NCBI RefSeq assembly: GCF_000952685.1 | Contig: NZ_JYHV01000015.1 | Span: 1-64,000 of the forward strand | DNA length: 64,000 nucleotides | Origin: Stutzerimonas stutzeri | Lineage (GTDB): Bacteria > Pseudomonadota > Gammaproteobacteria > Pseudomonadales > Pseudomonadaceae | Direction: 5' to 3' | Part shown: piece after piece, positions 25,625-35,700 of the stretch | How the letters are laid out: each line of letters opens with the position of its first letter | Position numbering within the stretch: position 1 is the stretch's first letter | Notes under the pieces: model-generated | Databases searched by the model: none | What the model was told of the DNA's origin: nothing | The model's input: the letters and a program-made list of their open reading frames with translations, nothing else | Translations under genes and position numbers: made by a program

Positions 25625-26509
25625 TTACTCCTTGCGACGCGGTCTGCTGGTTTCTAGCCGATCCTTGCCAGGCAATATGCCAAACATGCGTAGGTAGTCT
25701 CTTGCAAAGTGCGAAGCACCTTCATAACCAACTTCGAACGCTGCGCTACTGGATGACCTGCCTTCAGACACGATCAAGCGCCGCGCCTCGATCAATCGTA
25801 ATTGCTTCTGGAATTGCAACGGTGTGAGTGAAGTGACTGCCCTGAAATGTTGGTGAAACGAAGAGCGACTCATACCCGCCACGGCAGCCAGCCGTTCGGC
25901 CGGCAGCGCGTTGGCGTACTCGGCTCGCAGTACCGCAACGGAGCGGGCTATGCGATGAACATGACTGTCAGGCGTGCCGAGTTGGCGTATCGCTGCGCCG
26001 TGCATACCCGTGAGTAGCCAGTAGTGGATTTCGCGCAGCAATTGCTGATGTAGCATGGCCAATGCGGCCGGACGGTCAAGCAGTTGCATCAAACGCAACG
26101 CTGTGTCGGCGACTTGCTCGTATGTTGAAGTATGTTCATGAGGTTTGACGCTTAACGCCTGCGCCTGCATTTCCAGCACCAGATCGGCGATTATGCAAAG
26201 GTCCAGATCAAGTGCGAGCGACAGATAAGGCGTGCTCGCACTCGCCTGCATGATCTGACTGACCATTGGCTGGTTGGCAGTGATCAGCATGGAGTCGCCA
26301 GCAGCGTAATCCAGCTGCTGGCTACCAATGGAAACGCGCTTGCTGCCCTGCAGCACCAGGCACAACAGCGGCCGTGGCAGCGTATGCTCCAATAAAGTAG
26401 TCGCGGTTTTGCGAACAGCAATAAGCCCGCAAGCGGTAGATGCAACACTGTCACGTGCACACGCGCCTTCGGTATGGCGGCGAACAATTTCAAGTAGCGT
26501 CTCGGCCAT
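25625..26509 (-). CDS. AraC-family transcriptional regulator
   Basis: A 294-residue regulator with an AraC_N-type sensory domain (residues 25-180, including LPRPLLCLVLQGSKRVSIG and YAAGDSMLITANQP) and a C-terminal double helix-turn-helix (LPAERLAAVAGMSRSSFHQH; SAAFEVGYEGASHFARDYLR MFG). The terminal tail PGKDRLETSR is typical for this subgroup, which usually controls a neighbouring oxidoreductase. It is divergent from the monooxygenase gene that starts 131 bp away, its likely target. Confidence 0.87.
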   Translation of the reverse strand: MAETLLEIVRRHTEGACARDSVASTACGLIAVRKTATTLLEHTLPRPLLCLVLQGSKRVSIGSQQLDYAAGDSMLITANQPMVSQIMQASASTPYLSLALDLDLCIIADLVLEMQAQALSVKPHEHTSTYEQVADTALRLMQLLDRPAALAMLHQQLLREIHYWLLTGMHGAAIRQLGTPDSHVHRIARSVAVLRAEYANALPAERLAAVAGMSRSSFHQHFRAVTSLTPLQFQKQLRLIEARRLIVSEGRSSSSAAFEVGYEGASHFARDYLRMFGILPGKDRLETSRPRRKE

Positions 26510-26639
26510 ACCCTGATCCTGCCATACGGACTGAGCGACGTGAGTTGATTCTGGATGATCAGGCTAGAAAACGGATGAATCCAGCGCTCCACCCAGCCAT
26601 GCCGACTCTATATTTGAAGCCTCTCGATAGGAGGTGATC

Positions 26640-27056
26640 ATGACTGACAACACAACCCTACCAGGCCCTGTTCTATTCCCGGCTCCGTCCGCACCCGTAT
26701 TGCCCCACCACGGCGTCCAGGTTAGTGGCGAACAGGGCGATGACGGTCGCAAAGCCTTCTACATTCACATTGAGGCCATCCCTGGCAGCGAGGATCAGGT
26801 CGTGCTGATGCTAAGGGACATTCTCGCCTGTGTTGAGCAGGAGCCGGCTACCGGACCTTGGTATGGCGTGCGGTACTCGCAGACGACTTTCGGCGTATTC
26901 GAAGCGTTCCCGAATCTGGCAGGAAGACAGGCCCACGTGGAAGGTGGCGGTGGAAAAATATTCAGAGACATCACGCGGATGAATTCGATACTTGCCTATC
27001 CGGCTCATGTCTATCGATTAGACATACTTATGAGCAAAGAGGTGTTCGCGCGCTGA
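26640..27056 (+). CDS. Antibiotic biosynthesis monooxygenase (ABM) domain protein
   Basis: A small cytoplasmic protein of 138 residues with a ferredoxin-like ABM domain (residues 40-138: AFYIHIEAIPGSEDQVVLML ... YGVRYSQTTFGVFEAFPN ... HVEGGGGKIFRD). Family members act as cofactor-free quinol or polyketide oxygenases or heme-degrading enzymes; the substrate is unknown. Start ATG 26640 has a near-perfect GGAGGT site. It is transcribed divergently from the AraC regulator, the only neighbour likely to control it. The N-terminal 35 residues are Pro-rich and unassigned. Confidence 0.7.
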   Translation: MTDNTTLPGPVLFPAPSAPVLPHHGVQVSGEQGDDGRKAFYIHIEAIPGSEDQVVLMLRDILACVEQEPATGPWYGVRYSQTTFGVFEAFPNLAGRQAHVEGGGGKIFRDITRMNSILAYPAHVYRLDILMSKEVFAR

Positions 27057-27218
27057 GAGTGCTCTGCGATTGCGGGAACGCCCGTAAAGCACTCCGCATC
27101 GCGCCACGACATCTAGCATGCTGGAATCGCACTCCCTCTAGATGGCTTAAGTAGAGTAGGCCGATCCTTCAAAAAAGTCTGTCCGCTCCTGGCCCGATAG
27201 CCGCCTCTGCTTCCGACT

Positions 27219-28094
27219 CTAATCCGCCAGTACAAGAGACGCTCCCGGATAGCGATCGCACAGAAACTCAACGAACGCCCGGACCTTAGGTGCAGCGAGG
27301 CGTCTGGATGTGTGTAGGACCCAGAGCGACGTTTCGGCACCGGATATCGTGCCCCACTGAACCAGTTCTCCACGCGCAAGCTGGTTCCATGCAATGGACT
27401 GCGGAATGAGCGCCGCGCCGCCGCCCGCGACAGCCGCGTCGCGGATCATCAGGAATGAGGAAAACCTCAACCTCGGCACGGGTTCTATGATCAGGCGCCC
27501 CTCGTCGAGGCTCCAACTGGTTGGCTGAAAGCTCGAAAACACAATGCCGGGTATCTGCCTGGCCGCGCCGGGCGGCGGGATCGGGATGGACGGGGCGGCC
27601 ACTACGATCAGTCGGTCTTTGGCGAAACATCGGCCAACCAGGTCGCTATCCGGGCTGGGGTTGACCCGAATGGCGACGTCGTACTGCTCCTCGACGAGAT
27701 CGACCAGGCGGTCCTCCGCCAGGACCTCGATGGTGATCTCCGGGTAAGCGGCGCAGAACTCGGCGCCGATCCGCCCCATGGCGAGCTGCGAGAACAGCAC
27801 TGGCGAAGCCACACGAAGATGGCCGCGGGGGATGGATAGCCCCTCGCGAGTGGCCGTCATAGCTTCCGCCACCTCTCTCATCGGCCCTTCGGTTCGGGCC
27901 ATCAACATTTCGCCCGCCGCGGTGAGCTTTAGGCCACGGGCGCTGCGCTCGATCAGCCGCACACCGAGTTGATCCTCGAGGTCGGCGATGCGGCGTGACA
28001 GGGTCGCCTTGGACCTACCGCTCGCGCGGCTGGCCTTTCCCAGCCCGCCGTTGGTGGCCACGAGTGCGAAGTCGACCAGTGCGTTGATGTCCAT
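27219..28094 (-). CDS. LysR-family transcriptional regulator
   Basis: A 291-residue regulator. The winged helix at residues 1-60 (MDINALVDFALVATNGGLGKA, then GRSKATLSRRIADLEDQLGVRLIER) is followed by a LysR substrate domain. Start ATG 28094 gives the normal LysR N-terminus; an extension to 28154 is possible but unlikely. The gene is divergent from a quinone oxidoreductase/NmrA pair, starting 104 bp away. This arrangement suggests that it controls the pair and itself, perhaps in response to electrophiles. A degenerate copy of the dyad repeat seen near the MITEs may lie just beyond its stop (around 27185-27205). Confidence 0.87.
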   Translation of the reverse strand: MDINALVDFALVATNGGLGKASRASGRSKATLSRRIADLEDQLGVRLIERSARGLKLTAAGEMLMARTEGPMREVAEAMTATREGLSIPRGHLRVASPVLFSQLAMGRIGAEFCAAYPEITIEVLAEDRLVDLVEEQYDVAIRVNPSPDSDLVGRCFAKDRLIVVAAPSIPIPPPGAARQIPGIVFSSFQPTSWSLDEGRLIIEPVPRLRFSSFLMIRDAAVAGGGAALIPQSIAWNQLARGELVQWGTISGAETSLWVLHTSRRLAAPKVRAFVEFLCDRYPGASLVLAD

Positions 28095-28198
28095 AGGTGT
28101 TCCAAATTTGAAACGAGGTGTCTTCAGTTTGTGGTCTGCGTTTTGTATGTGCAACGGCCTATCGTCTGGTCACTACTGATCGATAAGGAGTGACCACC

Positions 28199-29134
28199 AT
28201 GAGCACCATGCAACGCGCTTTACTCATCCGGGCCTACGGCGGCGCTGATGCCGCGGAGGTCGCGAATGTTTCCATGCCAGAAGCGGCACAGGGCGAAGTC
28301 TTGGTTCGGGTTCGCGCTGCCGGGGTGAACGGCCTCGACTGGAAAGTTCGCGAGGGCTATGTGCGGGATGCCTTTCCACTGCAATTGCCGGCTGTGCTGG
28401 GCATCGAGTTGGCAGGCGTCGTCGAGGCGGTCGGTTCCAACACGTCTCGCTTTCGTGTCGGTGACCGAGTGATGGGGCCGTTAGGCGGGCTCGGCGCTTA
28501 TGCCGAGTGCGTGGCGGTCGCCGAGGCGAACCTGGCCCGCACGCCGGATTCGCTGGATGACGTCCAGGCCGCAGCGCTCCCGGTGGCAACCGTGGCGGCT
28601 TGGCAGAGCCTGCACCATGCAGGGCCGGTCCGTCAGGGTCAGCGGATCCTGATTCATGGTGCGGCAGGTGGCGTAGGTGGCTTTGCCGTGCAGTTCGCCA
28701 AAAGGCTAGGCGCCGAGGTGTTCGCCACGACGGCTTCGGCTCATCTCGACTATGTCCGCGGCCTCGGTGCCGACCATGTCATCGACTACCAACGCCAACG
28801 GTTCGAGGACATCGCCTGGGGCATCGATCTGGTGCTCGATTACGTCGGGGGCGATGTCCTCGATCGGTCATGGCAAGTCCTGACGGCGGCCGGCGCCATC
28901 GTAGGCACCACGTCGCCCGACATCCTGGCCCGTACGCCGGCAGGCCGCCGTGGCCTGTGGTTCATGAACACGCCAGACGCCGCGCTTCTGGAGACCTTGG
29001 CATCCGAGGTCGCAAGTGGCGCGCTGCAATCCCACATCAGCGAGGTCGTCAACGTCGCCGACCTTCCTCTGGCCATCGAACGCAACCGCACCGCCTCGCG
29101 ATTCGGCAAGGTCGTTGCGGACTTCTCGCGCTAA
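28199..29134 (+). CDS. NADP-dependent oxidoreductase, zinc-free quinone-reductase (MDR) type
   Basis: A 311-residue medium-chain dehydrogenase. The GroES-like N-terminal domain (residues 1-120, with VRVRAAGVNGLDWKVREGY) lacks the Zn ligands of alcohol dehydrogenases, as in quinone oxidoreductases. The nucleotide-binding motif is HGAAGGVGGFAVQFAKRLGA near residue 150. It reduces quinones or enones with NADPH. Start ATG 28199 has AAGGAG 8 bp upstream; GTG 28190 is an alternative. The NmrA-like gene follows after 35 bp in the same operon. Confidence 0.87.
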   Translation: MSTMQRALLIRAYGGADAAEVANVSMPEAAQGEVLVRVRAAGVNGLDWKVREGYVRDAFPLQLPAVLGIELAGVVEAVGSNTSRFRVGDRVMGPLGGLGAYAECVAVAEANLARTPDSLDDVQAAALPVATVAAWQSLHHAGPVRQGQRILIHGAAGGVGGFAVQFAKRLGAEVFATTASAHLDYVRGLGADHVIDYQRQRFEDIAWGIDLVLDYVGGDVLDRSWQVLTAAGAIVGTTSPDILARTPAGRRGLWFMNTPDAALLETLASEVASGALQSHISEVVNVADLPLAIERNRTASRFGKVVADFSR

Positions 29135-29169
29135 CCCACCCTCACATCCATCCGATACTGGAGATTCAC

Positions 29170-30039
29170 ATGAGCATTCTTGTTACGGGCGCCACGGGCA
29201 CAATCGGTTCTCTCATCATTCAACGCCTCGCCACTGCAGGCGCGGACGTCAGCGCACTGGTTCGTCAACCGGGCAAGGGAAGCTTCCCGGCAGGTGTCAC
29301 CGAAGTCGTCGCAGACCTGACCGACGTGCCGTCGATGCGCGCCGCGCTTTCTTCGGTGCGAACGCTATTCCTTTTGAATGCCGTCACGCCGGACGAGGTG
29401 ACGCAGGCGCTTATCACCCTCAACCTCGCCCAGGAAGCCGGCATCGAACGCGTGGTCTACCTGTCGGTGATCCATGCCGAGAAGTACACGAACGTGCCTC
29501 ATTTCACCGGCAAACATACCGTCGAGCGCATGATCGAAAGCTTCGGCATAGCTGCCACCATCCTGCGCCCGGCCTACTTCATGCAGAACGAGTACATGGT
29601 TCAGCAGGCCATTCAGGACTATGGCGTCTATCCGATGCCGATCGGCTCAGCGGGCGTCTCGATGATCGATACACGCGACATTGCGGATATCGCCGTCGCC
29701 GAGTTGCTCCGACGCGATAAGGCCCCCGGTGCGCTCGAGCCGGTGACGCTGGATCTTGTCGGCCCGGACGTGCAGACCGGCGCCTCTGCGGCGCAGGTCT
29801 GGAGCTCCGCTCTGGGGCGGGAGATCGCCTATGCCGGTGATGACGTGGCCGCCTTCGAAGCACAAATGGCTTCGTTCGGCCCATCCTGGATGGCCTATGA
29901 CATGCGCTTGATGATGGCCGGCATCCAGAAGCACGGCATGCATGCGGGCGAAGGGGCGGTGGAGCGCTTGCAAGCCATCCTGGGACGCCGTTTGCGCAGT
30001 TACCAGGACTTCGTGCGCGAAGCCCGCGGTGCCGACTGA
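29170..30039 (+). CDS. NAD(P)-binding NmrA-like / SDR-family protein
   Basis: A 289-residue atypical short-chain dehydrogenase. The N-terminal Rossmann motif ILVTGATGTIGSLIIQRLA is clear; later segments (VVYLSVIHAEKYTNVPHF, GIAATILRPAYFMQNEYM, SMIDTRDIADIAVAEL) match NmrA/QOR2-type NAD(P)H:quinone oxidoreductases or redox sensors. Start ATG 29170 has GGAG upstream; the same frame is open far upstream inside the previous gene, but that region is a shadow. It is the second gene of the LysR-controlled pair. Confidence 0.85.
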   Translation: MSILVTGATGTIGSLIIQRLATAGADVSALVRQPGKGSFPAGVTEVVADLTDVPSMRAALSSVRTLFLLNAVTPDEVTQALITLNLAQEAGIERVVYLSVIHAEKYTNVPHFTGKHTVERMIESFGIAATILRPAYFMQNEYMVQQAIQDYGVYPMPIGSAGVSMIDTRDIADIAVAELLRRDKAPGALEPVTLDLVGPDVQTGASAAQVWSSALGREIAYAGDDVAAFEAQMASFGPSWMAYDMRLMMAGIQKHGMHAGEGAVERLQAILGRRLRSYQDFVREARGAD

Positions 30040-30393
30040 TCGTCACCGGGCGGGCGGCGCTGACCGAGCCCGCCGATGCCGTGCAAACCGAAGCGGACCT
30101 CACGTGAAGTCCGCTTTTGGCGTGATAAAGGCTGTCATCAGCGCCAGCTCTGGCCCAGTGTCGGGAAAAACCTTACTTTCCCTTTACGTCCGCTTCACAC
30201 GAAGCTGACCGTCAGCAGCGTAAAGTCCTGTTCAGGCTGATGGAACAGCCGGCTCCATTGGGTGGACCCGCCGCGGCCCGGTTGTTGAGTTGACAGCTGT
30301 TGCAGCCGCGGCGGTCCGCTGCTTTTTTAACCTAGACTTTGGCATCGTGCGAAAGCAGGTTGGTTTAAACATTTCGTGGGGAGACCCGTCACC
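30040..30393. other. 354-bp region before mucD
   Basis: No gene is recognised. It contains the hairpin listed next and presumably the mucD promoter. No AlgU-type promoter (GAACTT-N16-TCTGA) was seen. Confidence 0.4.
30264..30328 (+). terminator. GC-rich hairpin with T tract before mucD
   Basis: GGACCCGCCGCGGC (30264-30277) pairs with GCCGCGGCGGTCC (30305-30317), with one bulged C. A run of six T follows (30323-30328). It probably ends transcription of the oxidoreductase/NmrA operon, although it is 225 bp beyond the stop. Confidence 0.45.
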
Positions 30394-31800
30394 GTGATCG
30401 TTCAAAAAAATTTCCTGGCTGTCGTGGCTGGCGTTGCGTTGCTGGCGCAGACGCTCGTCGCTCATGCCGAGCTGCCGGACTTCACACCGCTGGTCGAGAG
30501 CGCCTCACCGGCGGTGGTCAATATCAGCACCAAGCAGTCCACGCCGGTACGCGGCGGGCCGATGCAGATGCCTGATCTCGAGGGCATACCTCCGATGTTC
30601 CGCGACTTCTTCGAGCGCGGCATGCCGCAGCAACCGGATCGCCGGCGCCAGGCGCAGTCCCTGGGCTCCGGTTTCATCATTTCCGAGGACGGCTACATCC
30701 TGACCAACAACCACGTGGTCGCCGATGCCGATGAAATCATGGTGCGTTTGCCTGATCGTAGTGAGCAGCAGGCCAAGCTGGTAGGCGCCGATCCGCGCAG
30801 CGATGTCGCCCTGTTGAAAATCGATGGCGACGATCTGCCTATCGTGAAGATCGGTAATTCCGAGAAGTTGAAGGCGGGGGAGTGGGTCGTTGCTATCGGC
30901 TCGCCGTTCGGCTTCGATCACACAGTCACCGCTGGGGTGGTCAGCGCGACTGGGCGTAGCCTGCCGAACGAGAGCTATGTGCCCTTCATTCAAACTGATG
31001 TGGCGATCAACCCCGGTAACTCGGGCGGCCCGCTGTTCAATCTGGATGGAGAAGTGGTCGGCATCAACTCGCAGATCTTCACCCGTTCCGGTGGCTTTAT
31101 GGGGCTGTCGTTCGCGATCCCGATCGATGTCGCCATGGATGTCGCCAATCAACTGCGTGAAGACGGCAAGGTCAGCCGGGGTTGGCTCGGTGTGGTCATT
31201 CAGGAAGTGAACAAGGATCTGGCCGAGTCGTTCGGTCTCGAACGTCCAGCCGGTGCGCTCGTTGCGCAGGTCATGGACGGCGGCCCGGCAGCCAAGGGCG
31301 GCCTTAAGGTTGGCGATGTCATCCTGAGCCTGAACGGCAAGTCCATCGACATGTCCGGCGACCTGCCGCACCTGGTTGGCGCGATGAAGCCGGGCAGCAC
31401 GGCCAAGCTCGAAGTGGTCCGTGGGGGCGACCGCAAGACGGTGACACTGGAGATCGGGGCACTGCCCGAAGATGGCGATCTTCTGGCGTCAGCCGGCGGT
31501 CCGGGCGGCGCCACGAGCAGCGATAATCGTCTGGGGGTATCCGTGACCGAGCTGACCGATGCGCAGCGTCAGGCGCTCGAAATCAGCGGGGGAGTGGTCA
31601 TCAGGGAGGTCAGTCAGGGCCCTGCAGCGATGATCGGCCTGCGCCCGGGAGATGTCATCACGCATCTCAACAACCAGGCGATCGACTCGGTTAAAACCTT
31701 CAGCAAGGTAGTCAAGGCGTTGCCGAAGAACCGCTCCGTGTCGATGCGTGTCCTGCGGGACGGACGGGCGAGCTTCATTACCTTCAGGCTCCCCGACTAA
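30394..31800 (+). CDS. mucD: DegP/HtrA-type periplasmic serine protease MucD
   Basis: Periplasmic quality-control protease and chaperone; in Pseudomonas MucD restrains the AlgU envelope-stress response. About 468 residues. A signal peptide ends at AHA-ELPDFTPLVE. The catalytic triad is His in TNNHVVADAD, Asp in RSDVALLKID and Ser in NPGNSGGPLFN. Two PDZ domains follow (about residues 270-360 and 375-465, each with a GL.PGD/GLKVGD core). I chose the GTG at 30394, with GGGGAG 10 bp upstream; GTG 30376 would add six residues. The usual algU-mucABC genes are not next to it here. Confidence 0.92.
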   Translation: MIVQKNFLAVVAGVALLAQTLVAHAELPDFTPLVESASPAVVNISTKQSTPVRGGPMQMPDLEGIPPMFRDFFERGMPQQPDRRRQAQSLGSGFIISEDGYILTNNHVVADADEIMVRLPDRSEQQAKLVGADPRSDVALLKIDGDDLPIVKIGNSEKLKAGEWVVAIGSPFGFDHTVTAGVVSATGRSLPNESYVPFIQTDVAINPGNSGGPLFNLDGEVVGINSQIFTRSGGFMGLSFAIPIDVAMDVANQLREDGKVSRGWLGVVIQEVNKDLAESFGLERPAGALVAQVMDGGPAAKGGLKVGDVILSLNGKSIDMSGDLPHLVGAMKPGSTAKLEVVRGGDRKTVTLEIGALPEDGDLLASAGGPGGATSSDNRLGVSVTELTDAQRQALEISGGVVIREVSQGPAAMIGLRPGDVITHLNNQAIDSVKTFSKVVKALPKNRSVSMRVLRDGRASFITFRLPD

Positions 31801-31825
31801 CCCGAACCAGTTGCTCTGCCTATGA

Positions 31826-31848
31826 GGCCCGCTTAATGCGGGCCTTTT
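31826..31848 (+). terminator. Rho-independent terminator of mucD
   Basis: Perfect 7-bp stem GGCCCGC-TTAAT-GCGGGCC followed by TTTT, 25 bp after the mucD stop. The stem also precedes the convergent cupin gene end. Confidence 0.85.
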
Positions 31849-31864
31849 GCTGTCCAGAGATTGC

Positions 31865-32194
31865 TTAGTCGACGACGAACAGCTTGGCGCCGACCGCGGT
31901 GGATGAGCGGTGCGCTTCGGCGTTGTCGGCAACCTGATAGCTCATGCCAGGTTTGAGGATGAAAGTGCGGCCATCGTCCAGCTCGGTATGCAGCTCGCCT
32001 TCGAGACAGAACAGGATATGGCCTTTGCTGCACCAGTGATCGGCGAGATAGCCCGCGCTGTATTCGACTATCCGAACGCGGATGTCGCCAAAATGGCAGG
32101 TGCGCCAGAGCGCGCTGCCGGTTTCGCCCGGATGTTCGCTGGGTTGAACCAGTGACCAGTCGGTAGTGCCGAAGGGGATGGCGTTCAATTGCAC
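31865..32194 (-). CDS. DHCW-motif cupin fold protein
   Basis: A 109-residue single-domain cupin. The name-giving DHWCSKGH segment (near residue 50) and the second cupin motif LKPGMSYQVADNAEAHRSS are present. The Cys and His residues suggest metal binding, but no reaction is established for the family. I chose GTG 32194, because AAGGAA lies 7 bp upstream and the resulting N-terminus (VQLNAIPFGTTDW) is where the conserved region begins; an ATG at 32236 would overlap the preceding DUF1272 gene. It is the second gene of a small minus-strand pair. Confidence 0.8.
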   Translation of the reverse strand: MQLNAIPFGTTDWSLVQPSEHPGETGSALWRTCHFGDIRVRIVEYSAGYLADHWCSKGHILFCLEGELHTELDDGRTFILKPGMSYQVADNAEAHRSSTAVGAKLFVVD

Positions 32195-32208
32195 GAGATC
32201 GTTCCTTT

Positions 32209-32466
32209 TTAAGTGTCCCGGTTTTCCGGGTTGCAACCCTGCGGCTTGTATACGCGTTGGGTGGAGGCGGGATTGTCGGCAAGTTTCTCGACGGGCCTGC
32301 GTGGACGAGCGACCAACTCACCGCCGCAGTTGGGGCAGACGAAGCCGAGTTTGGACTGGGCGCACGTCGTGCAGAAGGTGCATTCGAAGGAGCAAATCAC
32401 TGCCTCGGGAGATTCTGGCGGCAAATTGGTATCGCAACATTCGCAGCCGGGCCGGAGTTCCAGCAT
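32209..32466 (-). CDS. DUF1272 Cys-rich protein
   Basis: An 85-residue protein with four paired-Cys motifs: CECC, CSFECTFCTTC and CPNC, consistent with a small zinc-binding fold (LELRPGCECCDTNLPP is the DUF1272 signature). The C-terminal 30 residues are basic and unstructured. Function is unknown. It ends 14 bp before the cupin start, so they are probably co-transcribed. Confidence 0.8.
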   Translation of the reverse strand: MLELRPGCECCDTNLPPESPEAVICSFECTFCTTCAQSKLGFVCPNCGGELVARPRRPVEKLADNPASTQRVYKPQGCNPENRDT

Positions 32467-32719
32467 GTCAGTTTCCTTCTTGAGTGGTCTATCTGATAAG
32501 CCGCGTGCCGGGTGGGCCAGCTAATGCGATGGACCGCCTGGCGCGAATGTATGGGAGTTTAAGGATCGTCGGCACGAATCGCTTAAGCTAAAGCATTCAT
32601 TCGACACAGCACCTCTTTGTTCCCGCGACGTCGGACACCTTGAGCACTGTCGACGTCGCACTGTTTGTGCATATCACGATATTCATGCCTCTGGCCGAGG
32701 CATCAGGGGTAACGCTATT

Positions 32720-35700
32720 TTGAGTCACGCAAGTGGAGCGAAACCGGCCCGCTCGGTACCGTTGCGCAGTCGTCTGCTGACCATCGCGCTTGCCGGAATC
32801 CTGCCTTTGGCATTGGTCGCCGGCCTGGGGCTGGTATCGATCGTCAGCGAGCAGAAGCAAATAGCCAAGCAACGCAGTCTCGAGGTAACGCGCCTGGCCG
32901 CTACGGCTATCGAGATCGAGCTGGTGCGCTCGATGAACCTGTTGCAGGCACTGTCGCAGTCGCCCTTGCTCGACGAAGGCGACGTCGAAAGCTTTGCCGA
33001 GATGGTTTTGCGTGTACTACCGACGGTTCCCAGCTGGCATTCGCTGCTGATCATCACGCCGGAGGGTGAGGTCGTTCGGCGCGTTTCGTCGCATAACTCC
33101 CCGGAGTCGAAGGTGATAGCCGAGCCTGGCAGCTTCGTTGAAATGCTTGGCACGGGAGAGCCTCAGATCGGCAACATGGCGCAAGGGCCTGGTGGCGCGT
33201 GGGGCATTCCTTTGCGCGTACCGGTACATGATGGCGCAACTATCCGCTACATCCTGACGACAGTGCTCGAACCCGGCGCCATCGCAGACGTCATCAACAA
33301 TCGGCGGTTGCCGAAGGGCTGGGTGACCACTGTGCTGGATGCCAGTGGTTCACGAATCGCCCGGTCTCAACGGCATATTGAGACGCTGGGGCTGCCCGCT
33401 TCTCCGACCCTGGCGAAGTTGCTGCAGGAAGATAAGGCAGAAGAAGGCATGGGTATGACCATGACTGTGGAAGGCCTGCCCGTTTTCACGGCGTTTGTGC
33501 GGTTGTCTCCCTCGGGATGGGTGGTGGCGACCGGGGTTTCCACCGACGAGGTTCAAGCCGGCGCCGTCAGGGCCTTCACGTTCTACGGCGGTGGGCTGCT
33601 GCTCTCGTTGTTGTTTGCGGTCGCTGCGGCGTTGTTCGCGACGCGGCGGATCAATGTCCCGATGCGTCAGTTGCGGCGGGCGGCGCAAGCCATCGGTCGA
33701 GGTCAGTCGGTGCACCAGGCACCGGAGAGCGAGATCGAGGAAGTGCGCGAGGTGGGGCGGGCGCTAGCCGCCGCAGCGCAGGCGCGCCAGGCGAGCGAAG
33801 CCGAGCGTGACAGCATGTTGGCGCGGCTGGAGCTGGCTCAGCAGGACCTCACCGAGCAGGTCAGCGATCTGGAATCGCTACAGGCGCTCAGCAATCAGTT
33901 GCTGCAATTGCCGACGCTGGACGATCAACTGCAGGCGATTGTCGAGGTGCTGTGCGAGTTGCATGGTGCCGAGCATGGCCTGCTGACCACCCGGGAGGGG
34001 AATTCCTCGTTACGCGTTCAGGCTTCGAAAGGCTTTTCGGCGACCTCGCTTTTGCAATTGAACAACCTTTCGCTTGAGGGCAGCGTAGACGGTGCGGCCG
34101 TCCTGGAAGGCCGTCGAGTGACCGTCGCGAATACCGAAGCCGATCCGCGTTTTGCCGCGCTCGTCCCACTCGCCCGTGCCGAGGGGTTCCGCTCGGTGCA
34201 TGCCACGCCTATCAGGCACAGCGATGGCAGCGTTCTCGGTGTGTTGACCGTGCAACTCATGGACAGTCGTTTGCCCACGGAGCGCGAGATACGCCTGGCC
34301 GATCTTGCGGCGGGTCTCGCGGCCGTCTTCATCGATCGAGCACGAGCCCAGACCAAGGCCGGCATGTTCGAGCAGCGTCTACGGATTGCATTGGATTCGT
34401 CCTCGGTGCCGTTCAGCATTCTTTCCACGCTGTACGATTCGACGGGACAGGTGACGGACTTCGTGTTGGCCTTCATCAACCCGACGGGGGCCGCCTTTCT
34501 GCGCGGATCGGTGACGGAACTGACCGGCCGTGTTTTGAGCGAAGTGCTGGGCCCCAACGCCAATTCTCGGGTTATGGAAACGCTGGTGGCGGTGGCTACT
34601 TATAAACAACCGCATGATCTGGAGCTGCGCAGTACGGCGTTCGGCGGCGATCGCTGGGTACGTCTGGTGGCGACGCCGTACGAGCAGAGCATCGCCGTCT
34701 GGTTCGCTGACGTGACGGAAGCCAAGCACCAGGAACAGGCCATCCTGGAGGCTGACCGGCGCAAGGATGAGTTCCTCGCGACGCTGGCTCACGAACTGCG
34801 TAATCCGCTCGCACCGATACGTCTGGCTGCGGGCCTTTTCGGTTCACCCGGCGCGTCCGAAGCGCAGAAGCTGCGCAGCCAACAGATCATCGAGCGGCAG
34901 GTTCGGCACATGGCGTTGCTATTGGACGACCTGTTCGACATTTCCCGTATCACCCTCGGCAAGCTGGTGCTGCGCAAGGAGTCGCTGGATCTTGGAGCGG
35001 TCATCGAGGCAGCCGTCGAAACCGCTCGCGCCAAGATCGAGGCAAAACAGCACGAGTTGATCGTGGAGTTGCCGGCGCAACCGATCATGCTGGAGGCCGA
35101 CCCGCTTCGACTCGAGCAGATACTCGTCAACTTGCTCAACAACGCGGCCAAGTTCACCGCGCAGGGTGGGCGGATTCGTATCAGCGCCACACTGATGGGC
35201 GGGACGGCCATGATTTCGGTGGCCGACAACGGCCTGGGCATCGCTCGTGAACACCTCAAGCTGATTTTCGAACGCTTCGCCCAGGTGCCCACAAACCGGA
35301 CGCAGGTCAACACGGGTCTGGGCATCGGGCTGGCACTGGCCAAGGGGCTGGCCAATCTTCATGGCGGCGATATCCGCGTCAGCAGCGCAGGGCTGGGGCA
35401 GGGCGCGGAGTTCAGGTTGACTCTGCCGGCCCTCGCGGTATTGCCGAGCGACGGGCAGCGTGCCGAGCCGGGCAAGGCGGCGATCCATGCGCGGCGGGTC
35501 CTCGTCGCGGATGACAACCGAGATATCGCCGAAACCATGGCTGAGGTCCTTCGGCTGGAAGGCCATGAGGTGCATCTGGCCTTCGACGGCAACGAGGCAT
35601 TTGAGCGCTATCAGCAACTCAAGCCGGAAGTGGTGCTGCTGGACATCGGCATGCCCGGCCTACGTGGCGATGAGGTGGCACGGATGATTCGTTCGCAGCC

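Noticed and set aside
29970..30370. An AlgU/RpoE promoter for mucD
   Set aside because: No GAACTT-N16-TCTGA match was found in the intergenic region.
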